From Candidatus Thorarchaeota archaeon (GTDB lineage Archaea > Asgardarchaeota > Thorarchaeia > Thorarchaeales > Thorarchaeaceae), in NCBI GenBank assembly GCA_004524445.1, contig SDNP01000017.1:1-64000 (forward strand): a DNA stretch of 64,000 bases, written 5' to 3'. Shown in pieces: positions 26,217 through 32,950 of this stretch. A program made the translations under genes and the position numbers. Within the stretch, counting starts at the first letter, position 1. The number at the start of each line of letters is the position of its first letter. Under the pieces are notes generated by a model. That model was not told the origin of the DNA. It searched no databases and was given only the letters and a program-made list of their open reading frames with translations.

Positions 26217-26244
26217 GAGGGTGGAGAAAGCAAACGCCACCCTC
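26217..26244 (-). terminator. Hairpin after MFS gene
   Basis: A perfect 8-bp inverted repeat, GAGGGTGG / CCACCCTC with a 12-base loop, starts six bases beyond the stop of the minus-strand MFS gene. A second smaller dyad (CTTAC-GTTCT-GTAAG) follows at 26192-26206. Placement suggests termination, although the T-tract is weak. Confidence 0.5.
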
Positions 26245-26249
26245 AAGAC

Positions 26250-27635
26250 CTATGCGGCCATTTCACTCTTGCTTTCATCGCCCACCTCGCCCGTTCTTAC
26301 AGCTAGGGTCAGAATAAATGCAACAATGAAAAACACAAGAGACAATGGAAATAGGAAGCTGATGGACGTAAGGTCAAAGAACACTCCTGCAACGAATGGA
26401 CCTACTATTGCTGCCCCCATGCTGGCTGCATAGTAGAGCCCAGTACCAGCTCCAATCCGGACCTTTCCAAGTAACTCCCACATAATAACAATACTGTTCA
26501 CATTCACAAATGCCCAACCAATTCCTGCCACAGCGAATATCCCGAGAATGGTATTATAGTCGGCTGAAAACCAGAGCGCAATCAGGCTTGCATGCATGAT
26601 CAGAAGGCCAACAAGTATCGTATTCCGCCTACCTAGCTTTTCAGCTAACAATCCTGCGGGAACTGCGAAGATGACAAATGATAGAGCAATGCCTGTAAGA
26701 AGGAATGAAGCATCTTCAACAGCAAAACCAAGAATTTCATTCCCGTATTTTGTGAACCATGTTTCGATTGCGTTGTACCCGAAAAACCACATGAAAATGG
26801 CACCAAGTATTGCTGCAGCCGACTTATCCTCGGAGAAGGAAACCTCACGAAATGCCTCAATAATCCCGATTTCTCGTGGTTTGTCCGCATCCACAGGAGG
26901 GACTTGCGGTTCTTTGATGGCGAAAAAGAGGATGATTACTGCCACAACCATGATGATTGAAGTAGACAGGAAAGTAAGAATAGGACCAACTTGTGCGGCA
27001 GTCACACCAAGTAATGCACCCAATGCAGGGCTGTTGATTTTGAATATTCGAGATGCAATCGCGAAAGCGTAGATTGCGCCAATGCCACCCATCAGATTAA
27101 TGATGCCATTTGCTTTTGTTCGGTGTTCTGAAGACACCAAGTCTGGCATCAGAGCTACAACAGGAGCTCGATAGAATGCCATTGAAATATTGAAGATGGT
27201 AATAATGGCCAGCATGAACCAGAAACCAAAGACTGCCCATCCATACGCAATTAGCGTGAAAAAGGCGGCAGCAATAGGGGTTCCAACCATGATATAGGGC
27301 ATCCTTCGTCCCCATCTCGTCCTAGTGCTATCGGATTTGGCCCCTATATATGGTTGAATAACCACGGCCAGAATGTTGTCTAATACCATTATAGCCCCGA
27401 TTATTGTATTTTGAAGGTCACCAACAATAAAGGTTGGAAGGAATTCTGCGGGGAGATAGCTGTTATAGACACTCCAACTGATTCCCGTGGTAAAGAATCC
27501 CAAGCCAATTGCCAAAACGTATAACCATCGCATCTGGCTCTGAGAATCTTGGTCGAATCCGGTTTCTTTGTGCTCATCTGCCGGTGTAGTTTCGAGTTCG
27601 ATTTCATCTTCGTGCATTTTCACATTCCTCTTCAT
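26250..27635 (-). CDS. GPH/MFS-type sugar-cation symporter-like transporter
   Basis: A 461-aa protein with twelve membrane segments after a 35-residue acidic N-terminus. The loop after helix 2 reads IGAKSDSTRTRWGRRMPYIM, the D-S-x-R-T-R-W-G-R-R-x-P motif characteristic of the GPH family (melibiose carrier, sucrose/H+ symporters SLC45). The second-half loop is EKLGRRNTILVG. It therefore probably imports a glycoside or disaccharide with H+ or Na+. No sugar-metabolism gene is adjacent. A terminator hairpin follows the stop. Confidence 0.85.
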   Translation of the reverse strand: MKRNVKMHEDEIELETTPADEHKETGFDQDSQSQMRWLYVLAIGLGFFTTGISWSVYNSYLPAEFLPTFIVGDLQNTIIGAIMVLDNILAVVIQPYIGAKSDSTRTRWGRRMPYIMVGTPIAAAFFTLIAYGWAVFGFWFMLAIITIFNISMAFYRAPVVALMPDLVSSEHRTKANGIINLMGGIGAIYAFAIASRIFKINSPALGALLGVTAAQVGPILTFLSTSIIMVVAVIILFFAIKEPQVPPVDADKPREIGIIEAFREVSFSEDKSAAAILGAIFMWFFGYNAIETWFTKYGNEILGFAVEDASFLLTGIALSFVIFAVPAGLLAEKLGRRNTILVGLLIMHASLIALWFSADYNTILGIFAVAGIGWAFVNVNSIVIMWELLGKVRIGAGTGLYYAASMGAAIVGPFVAGVFFDLTSISFLFPLSLVFFIVAFILTLAVRTGEVGDESKSEMAA

Positions 27636-27946
27636 GCAGGTTAATGCTGAGTTATTTGATATAAAACCAGTATAATAGATAGGCGGTTATTGAACCATAT
27701 ACTCCAGGTGACCCAGTGGATGAGAATTTCAACCTGAAAAATTGCCCTCAGTCCATTAACCACCATTGGTATGGTAGTTCATATCGCTTTTAGTGGGGCT
27801 ATATCATTCATAGATTCACCAGAATTCTATCTACCAATACCCAATAGGATGAATTGAAATAGCAATATTCTCACTATCTTCATTGCCGAATCCACCGATA
27901 TAGGGGAATGAAATACGAATGGAGTGGATTCAAGCTTTGAGGGAAT
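27636..27946. other. Intergenic between divergent transporter genes
   Basis: No gene is seen. It must contain two promoters. A near-perfect palindrome with 9-bp arms lies at 27758-27779 (AACCACCAT, TGGT, ATGGTAGTT; one mismatch) and may be an operator. Confidence 0.4.
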
Positions 27947-28930
27947 ATGATGAAAAGGAGTATGCTAGCTAGGCACCTGATTCGCTTCATAGGAATTGGT
28001 TTATTCATCTACATACTCACAACTATTGATTTCACCGCAATGGTCAATGCGTCTCTTTCAGTCACCCCCATCACTATTCTTGGAATTGCCTTTCTCATAA
28101 TTCCAACAATGGTGCTTAAGGGAGCTCGTTGGCAAATCATATCGGAGGGCCTTGGACTTAGGCTCAAGACAACCGAAGCCACTGAAGCGTTGAGCATAGC
28201 ACAGCTGGCTAATCTAGCTACTCCCGGTAGTCTAGGCGACTTCATCCGCGTTCCATACATGACAGCAAGAGGCAATCCAACTGACAAGTCTACTCTGAGC
28301 ATCTTCATAGACGCAATTATCTCAATTGTCGTTCCCTATTCCCTTGGTGGCCTTGCACTCCTCGTGCTTTTGGAGGTTGACATAACCATTCTCGGATTAT
28401 TCGGTGCATTGTTATGGTTTGCAGGATTCATCCTTCTTTACTATTTCATAAAGAAGACAATCTGGACATGGTTCTTCAAGGCAAGAATTGATAGGCTTCT
28501 GTCATCGGGATTCAGGGGAAGCTTTCTCTTCACTTTGCCTTCAGTAATCAAGTCAGTAGGGAAGAGAAATCTCTTGTTGAGTTTGGGGTATTCAGCAGTT
28601 GCATGGCTAACATATACGCTTCAAGCAACAGTTCTAGCTTGGTCATTCGGAATCAACGTCAATTGGATTTTCATCAATGTCGCACTTGCATTGTCTACGA
28701 TGGCAACTGCCATACCCATTTCAATTCAAGGGCTTGGAATCAGAGAGGGGGTATTTCTGTTCTTATTTGGACTGATCAATATCGACCCTGCCATCATCGT
28801 AGCGTTCTCCCTGAGCCTGATGCTAGTCAATATCACACCAATCAGCCTAGGACTCGTAAGCTGGGCAAGAGATCCATTTGATTTGACTCCGGAGGAAAGG
28901 CCCAATGAGTCGATAGGAGAGCTCAGATGA
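27947..28930 (+). CDS. LPG-synthase-TM (UPF0104)-type membrane protein
   Basis: A 327-aa polytopic protein with about eight membrane helices. Visible family traits are LKGARWQIISEGLG after helix 2, the LATPGSLGDFIRVPYM motif (G-x-x-G-[DE]-x-x-R), and SIQGLGIREGVFLFLFG in the second half, which together mark the lysylphosphatidylglycerol-synthase membrane-domain/flippase-like family. The aminoacyl-transferase domain of bacterial MprF is absent, so it is more likely a lipid or lipid-linked-sugar translocase. ATG at 27947 is followed directly by another ATG at 27950, which fits the upstream GAGGG better. Confidence 0.8.
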   Translation: MMKRSMLARHLIRFIGIGLFIYILTTIDFTAMVNASLSVTPITILGIAFLIIPTMVLKGARWQIISEGLGLRLKTTEATEALSIAQLANLATPGSLGDFIRVPYMTARGNPTDKSTLSIFIDAIISIVVPYSLGGLALLVLLEVDITILGLFGALLWFAGFILLYYFIKKTIWTWFFKARIDRLLSSGFRGSFLFTLPSVIKSVGKRNLLLSLGYSAVAWLTYTLQATVLAWSFGINVNWIFINVALALSTMATAIPISIQGLGIREGVFLFLFGLINIDPAIIVAFSLSLMLVNITPISLGLVSWARDPFDLTPEERPNESIGELR

Positions 28931-29010
28931 GAATAGCCAGATATCTGAACAAGAATGGAACGTTAACGGTTACTTCATATTTGATAAGAAGAGAGTAGAA
29001 AGGGATAGAG

Positions 29011-29310
29011 ATGTCTTTCGAGTACCTTATACAAAAACCTGTGCTTGAACTCTTGTTTGCACTGAAATGGAGTGACAAGTTCGAACGAGACCTCATTTCT
29101 CGTCTGCAAGATATCGTTGATGAGCCAAAGGCTTCATTTGAAGCTATCAAATCTAGATTAGTAGAGTTAGAACTAGCCAACGAGTATAAGGGGGGAGCCG
29201 GAAGTCCCTATCTTGCTCTGACAGATAGAGGACAGGCTATCGCAGATAGGCTCTATGAGATTAAATTTGTACTTGATCATCCAGACGAAAGGGCATTTCC
29301 CACCGAGTAA
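29011..29310 (+). CDS. Small winged-helix-like protein
   Basis: A 99-aa protein with the pattern helix, helix, SFEAIKSRLVELELANEYKG (recognition-helix-like), then SPYLALTDRGQAIADRLYEI, which reads as the wing and C-terminal helix of a winged-helix domain (…LTDRG.. is common in MarR/PadR-like proteins). It is probably a DNA-binding regulator but could be a protein-interaction module. AGAGGG-like bases precede the ATG. No target site is evident next to it. Confidence 0.6.
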   Translation: MSFEYLIQKPVLELLFALKWSDKFERDLISRLQDIVDEPKASFEAIKSRLVELELANEYKGGAGSPYLALTDRGQAIADRLYEIKFVLDHPDERAFPTE

Positions 29311-29457
29311 AAAATCGAGTCATAGGATATGTTATCCTATCCGTTAGTAGTCGGGAGCACATTGATATTAGGGCAAACAATCCTATTCTTTGAGGCATGA
29401 TTAGTTCTGAAATTAGAGGATCTAAAGGCACTCCGCTGTCCCAAATGCAGCAAAAAG

Positions 29458-30216
29458 ATGCATCTAACCGAGGTTTTGGAGCAGGAGGAGTCCATTGTTA
29501 CTGGAGTGGTGACCTGCGAAAAGGGGCACCTCTGGTACATTGAGAATTCGATAATTGATTTGTTATATCCACCCCTGAGGGAAGAGGACAGAAAATGGGT
29601 TGCTGAATACAACAGAATGGCAAAGGATTATGATGAAGCTGTTAAGAACTATGACGATTGGCTGCAAATTGACATGATGAAAGAACGAGAACACCTTGCC
29701 CAGTTTCTGCCAAATACTGGCCACATCAATATCCTAGATGCCAGTATCGGTACAGGCGCCAACTTCATCGCACTTGAAAACACTCTGCAGGATCAAGTAT
29801 CTAGACTATCGATGCATGGGTTGGATGTTTCAGACGGGATGCTAGAGGTCTGTAGGTCGAAGTTCGAGTCGGTCGACCTGTATGTCAACCTTGTAAGAGG
29901 AAACATTTTCAACATGCCATTTCGGAGTAACTACTTTCATATTGTAGTACATACCGGTGGATTGAACACATTTTCTGAAAAAGAAAGGTTCCTGCAGGAG
30001 ATGCTCAGAGTTGCAGTAAATGAAGGGACCATTGTTGTAATTGACGAGGGGATATCACCGAAGATTAGAAATGAAGAAAGGGGAAGGTCAATTATTGAAG
30101 AGAATTCTCTTTTCGGTACAAGACCGCCACTTGAATGCCTTCCTGAAGCAGCGCGAGATGTGGAAGTGGACTATATCATGAATGATACGTTCTATCGAAT
30201 TGTCTTCAAAAAGTAG
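29458..30216 (+). CDS. SAM-dependent methyltransferase with zinc ribbon; 5' end unclear
   Basis: A 252-aa Rossmann methyltransferase from the first in-frame ATG. Motif I is NILDASIGTGANFIALE (about 89-105), motif II MHGLDVSDGMLEVC, and NIFNMPFRSNYFHIVVHTG is motif IV-V, typical of class I UbiE/Methyltransf_11 enzymes. Upstream of the ATG the same frame continues back to 29401 and encodes LRCPKCSKKM; with CEKGHLWYI inside the gene this forms a normal N-terminal zinc ribbon. The true start is therefore probably upstream, but no ATG, GTG or TTG is in frame there. An ATG at 29397 lies in another frame. Confidence 0.75.
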   Translation: MHLTEVLEQEESIVTGVVTCEKGHLWYIENSIIDLLYPPLREEDRKWVAEYNRMAKDYDEAVKNYDDWLQIDMMKEREHLAQFLPNTGHINILDASIGTGANFIALENTLQDQVSRLSMHGLDVSDGMLEVCRSKFESVDLYVNLVRGNIFNMPFRSNYFHIVVHTGGLNTFSEKERFLQEMLRVAVNEGTIVVIDEGISPKIRNEERGRSIIEENSLFGTRPPLECLPEAARDVEVDYIMNDTFYRIVFKK

Positions 30217-30236
30217 GTAATGTGTTGCAGAGTATC

Positions 30237-30279
30237 AAAAAAAGGAAGTCTGTGCTCATGTCGCTTCGAGCATGAGCAC
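30237..30279 (-). terminator. Intrinsic-like terminator of the micropeptide unit
   Basis: A perfect 9-bp inverted repeat, GTGCTCATG / CATGAGCAC (30252-30260 and 30271-30279), is followed on the minus strand by CTTCC and then seven T residues (30237-30243). This is a textbook hairpin plus T-run for transcripts coming from the right. It may also stop the convergent methyltransferase transcript. Confidence 0.7.
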
Positions 30280-30381
30280 TTCTTTGCATGAGAGCCCACG
30301 ATCTCTATTTGGGTCTACCGAGTGACAATCAGTATCTCTATCTTCAGATCGGTTTGATTGATAAGGGGATACCATTACCAT

Positions 30382-30462
30382 CTACCTTCTGAAGTAAGAG
30401 TAAGCGATTGCATTGGTTGAGATGTGCGTCTTCTCATTCTTATTCTTCTTAGCAATAACCAT
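30382..30462 (-). CDS. Micropeptide, 26 aa (second of pair)
   Basis: A 26-codon frame with a strong GGAGGT eight bases before its ATG; that site overlaps the end of the preceding micropeptide gene. The product begins MVIAKKNKNEKTH and ends TNAIAYSYFRR. The end resembles that of its neighbour (T-x-A-..Y-x-Y-..RR), so the two look like paralogues. It is basic, with no membrane segment. Function unknown; candidates are a small regulatory or nucleic-acid-binding peptide or an antitoxin-like peptide. Confidence 0.5.
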   Translation of the reverse strand: MVIAKKNKNEKTHISTNAIAYSYFRR

Positions 30463-30467
30463 CTAGT

Positions 30468-30575
30468 TTACCTCCGATATTGGTATGCGTAGCCAAGAGC
30501 CTCAGTTGTCTGAACCTTGCCCATTGGCATAGTTTTCGAATGACTCATTTTGGTTGCGTTCTTTGCTTCAGCCAT
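30468..30575 (-). CDS. Micropeptide, 35 aa (first of pair)
   Basis: A 35-codon frame from ATG 30575 with a TATA element (TTTATATG) about 30-38 bp upstream, so the mRNA leader is short. The peptide starts MAEAKNATKMSHSK and ends TTEALGYAYQYRR. It is basic and Met-rich, with no hydrophobic segment. It is followed by a coupled second peptide and a terminator, making a self-contained minus-strand unit divergent from the winged-helix gene at 30747. It is unlike any family I know. Confidence 0.5.
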   Translation of the reverse strand: MAEAKNATKMSHSKTMPMGKVQTTEALGYAYQYRR

Positions 30576-30603
30576 GTTTTTTCACAAGAATACTGTGTGT
30601 TAA

Positions 30604-30643
30604 ACACATATAAATATTGCGTATGGTTTGGTATCTAAACCAT
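30604..30643. promoter_or_regulatory. Divergent promoter with palindrome
   Basis: A TATA element for the minus-strand micropeptides (plus-strand CATATAAATA, 30606-30615) adjoins a perfect palindrome with 7-bp arms, ATGGTTT and AAACCAT, and a 7-bp spacer (30623-30643). The plus-strand gene has its own TTATAA at 30710-30715. The palindrome is in the right place to regulate the micropeptide promoter. Confidence 0.5.
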
Positions 30644-30746
30644 TTATTAACAAACTATTTGTTTCACAACAAAATATTGTAATTTACGTTTGTAGCATAA
30701 TCGTTAACCTTATAATCGGTGTTTCCTATGTTTAAACGTTATAGAG

Positions 30747-31520
30747 ATGGGTCTAGCTGCAGTAGAAATAGGTGGAAAGAGCTTGAATGCGGATATTCCA
30801 GATAGCCTAGAAGGCATTGAGTTGACAGAAGAAGGAAAAGGACCTCAAGAAGAGATTGTTTTTATAAAAGATCCCGAAAGAGCTGCGGAGCTGGATGACA
30901 GCGCAAGGCTTTCGATTCTTAGAGTATTGAGGGAGGGAATACCCGACACTGTCACTAGCAAGAGACGGGATGAAAAGACAGGAGACTTAATCATCCGTCA
31001 ACGTGAAATCCAACGGCACGCACTATCGGTAGTAGAAATAGTGAAACAGTCAAAGAAGGTGGAGGGAGCAGAAGAGGTTACCAAGAATCAAGTATATCAT
31101 CATCTCCCAAAACTCATTGATGCCAACTACGTAGTTAAGTACGGTACTGTCACGACAGGCAAGCGAACTACGGATTACTATCGAAGAACAGCAAAAGGGT
31201 TCGTTGTGACTACTGGTATGCTTGACGCTGATGAAAAGGTACTCAAGAAGAAGAGCAGAAACTATGTTGAAAAAATCACCCAAAAATTCGATATCGAATT
31301 GACTGAGGAGCAACAGAAAGAGCTGGCAAATCTTCTGTTACAAAAATACAAACTGGAAATGCAACCCAGACGAGAAGTGGCAAATCTGATTAGAGGAGAT
31401 TTGGCTGATAAGGAACTCCTCGACCTGTATGAGTTTCTTATTGAAATTCAGTCACTCGGACAAGAAGCCTACATAGATCTTCATAGGCGGATGCGGGAGA
31501 TCATCTTCTCAAACAATTAG
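30747..31520 (+). CDS. Winged-helix regulator
   Basis: A 257-aa protein. Residues 45-150 read as an ArsR-like winged helix: DDSARLSILRVLREGIPDTV, a polar insert, then a KNQVYHHLPKLIDANYVVKY recognition helix and a TDYYRRTAKGFVVT wing. Residues 160-257 are helical and charged. It probably binds DNA as a dimer. The GTTAACCTTATAA element about 35 bp upstream is its likely promoter and resembles part of the 29-bp repeats at 3974. The divergent micropeptide unit with its palindrome is a plausible target. Confidence 0.7.
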   Translation: MGLAAVEIGGKSLNADIPDSLEGIELTEEGKGPQEEIVFIKDPERAAELDDSARLSILRVLREGIPDTVTSKRRDEKTGDLIIRQREIQRHALSVVEIVKQSKKVEGAEEVTKNQVYHHLPKLIDANYVVKYGTVTTGKRTTDYYRRTAKGFVVTTGMLDADEKVLKKKSRNYVEKITQKFDIELTEEQQKELANLLLQKYKLEMQPRREVANLIRGDLADKELLDLYEFLIEIQSLGQEAYIDLHRRMREIIFSNN

Positions 31521-31581
31521 TATACTGAACGGTGTAACTACTTCCGCGTCCTTTGTTATAGTGCCTTAGAATTTCAAATCG

Positions 31582-31953
31582 CTAGCTTTGCTTACCTAAG
31601 GATATTGCATGATACTGGAGGTCAACTATAGCAAGCCCGGGGTCAGAATCGGGAGCTGCCCATGCAACCATTGACCGATTCCTATCCACATTCGAAACTA
31701 GCAGGTGCCCCTTTTCGCCTGCTGTAGCCACATAGTAATCTTCCGACGATTCTATATGAGAGTAATCGATTCCAGCAAGTGTGACTGTTGGAACTTCATT
31801 TTTTGCCATCTCGACAATCGTAGGGCCATCTTCAACGACGTTCCAATTTGATGTCTGCCAGATGACGGTCGAGGATTCAATAACGGCCAGGGCCTTAATG
31901 TTTGGATTACTTGTGTACAGAGAACTCCAAATTTCCTCAATCAGAGAGCTCAA
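31582..31953 (-). CDS. Asgard profilin-like protein
   Basis: A 123-aa protein with the order helix, strand pair (ALAVIESSTVIWQTSNWN), helix (VVEDGPTIVEMAK), a GIDYSHIESSEDYYVAT strand pair, then GHLLVSNVDRNRSMVAWA and a C-terminal helix. This order, the W in the second strand and the G-x-x-Y-x-x-I...G-x-x-x-x...W pattern fit profilin. A paralogue lies 85 bases upstream on the same strand; both share the motif (V/L)-x-W-Q-(S/T)-x-N-W. Asgard profilins bind Asgard actin. A roadblock/LC7 domain is the main alternative. Confidence 0.6.
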   Translation of the reverse strand: MSSLIEEIWSSLYTSNPNIKALAVIESSTVIWQTSNWNVVEDGPTIVEMAKNEVPTVTLAGIDYSHIESSEDYYVATAGEKGHLLVSNVDRNRSMVAWAAPDSDPGLAIVDLQYHAISLGKQS

Positions 31954-32038
31954 TGTTCCTGTTCACACCCTTACCAGATAACCAGTGGAATGCATACACG
32001 TGGGCAGATGCGCCATATAGTTTGTCTGCAAGACAGCC

Positions 32039-32419
32039 CTATATTTTGCCTTTCAGCGCTTTGGCCGCTCGATCTATATCGACATAGACGCTGTCAGGTG
32101 CTGCATCAGCACTAGCCCATGCAACAACCCATTTATCATCCTCAATCCTTGCAAGGATGAGAGTTCCATTTCCTTGTACATTTCTTGCAACCAGACTCTC
32201 AGGGCTTGTTCTAATGGTGCTGTACTTCACATCATTCTGTTTCACACTTGCAGATTGATTATTCACAGCAGAGATTAGTTGCTGTGCATCGGCACTTAAA
32301 TCCCAATTGTTGCTCTGCCAGAGAACAGATCCATCAGCTTTAATCACTCCAAAGGCTTGGACCATCTGGTTCGACGCTTCATATGCTTGTGTGTATGCTT
32401 CCATAACAGGATCAGACAT
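32039..32419 (-). CDS. Asgard profilin-like protein
   Basis: A 126-aa protein starting MSDPVMEAYTQAYEAS; an upstream ATG at 32494 would add 25 unlikely residues. QAFGVIKADGSVLWQSNNWD forms the first hairpin, LSADAQQLISAVNNQ a helix, NDVKYSTIRTSPESLVARN the next strands, and GTLILARIEDDKWVVAWAS plus VDIDRAAKALKG the final hairpin and helix. The K-Y-x-x-I...G-x-G-x-x-I/L...W pattern is that of profilin. It is the first gene of a two-gene unit with the paralogue at 31582. It probably regulates the actin of this archaeon; no actin gene is in the window. Confidence 0.6.
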   Translation of the reverse strand: MSDPVMEAYTQAYEASNQMVQAFGVIKADGSVLWQSNNWDLSADAQQLISAVNNQSASVKQNDVKYSTIRTSPESLVARNVQGNGTLILARIEDDKWVVAWASADAAPDSVYVDIDRAAKALKGKI

Positions 32420-32535
32420 TTCCAATTTACTCCGTAGACTTATCCATTCAGTTCCGAGGTTGTAGCCGCACATATTGTATAAAAAACAATTCACGACGGA
32501 ACAGATTCAAATATTCCAATTGTACTTTTAGCAGT

Positions 32536-32847
32536 ATGAGAGATAAAACCATTTGGGAAGCTGACGCGGGAACATTCATGCGTGTTGTAGTTAGACCCAA
32601 CTCGAATGAAGAAGATTTGATTCGAGAAATGGCGGAAGACCTTATTGTTTTTGACCTCAAGAGCTCGCCCCAGAAAGGGAAAGCTAACAGAGAGCTGGTG
32701 AAAAGACTATCCAGTCTCTTGGAAATTTCAAATAGTGATGTCGTTATTGCTGCAGGTCACCTATCAAGAGAAAAGACCTTGGTGATCTACGGGATGCGCC
32801 CATCTCAAGTTAGAGAAAGATTGGAAACTTGCATAAATGATAAATAA
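32536..32847 (+). CDS. DUF167/YggU-family protein
   Basis: A 103-aa protein with the DUF167 pattern: RVVVRPNSNEEDLI, then LKSSPQKGKANRELVKRL and VVIAAGHLSREKTLVIYG. The P-x-x-G-K-A-N-x-E-L motif is diagnostic for the family. The fold is a small alpha/beta domain found in all domains of life; its role is not known. It is divergent from the profilin pair, with a TTTTAG-type promoter close to the ATG. Confidence 0.88.
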   Translation: MRDKTIWEADAGTFMRVVVRPNSNEEDLIREMAEDLIVFDLKSSPQKGKANRELVKRLSSLLEISNSDVVIAAGHLSREKTLVIYGMRPSQVRERLETCINDK

Positions 32848-32950
32848 CGACAGCTGACCACTGAATTCTGGTCCATTCATTATGTGAATATTCAGCAGCA
32901 GAGAGCAGGTTCTATGCTGTATCATGCTCTCCTTGGAGATTGATTAAAGG

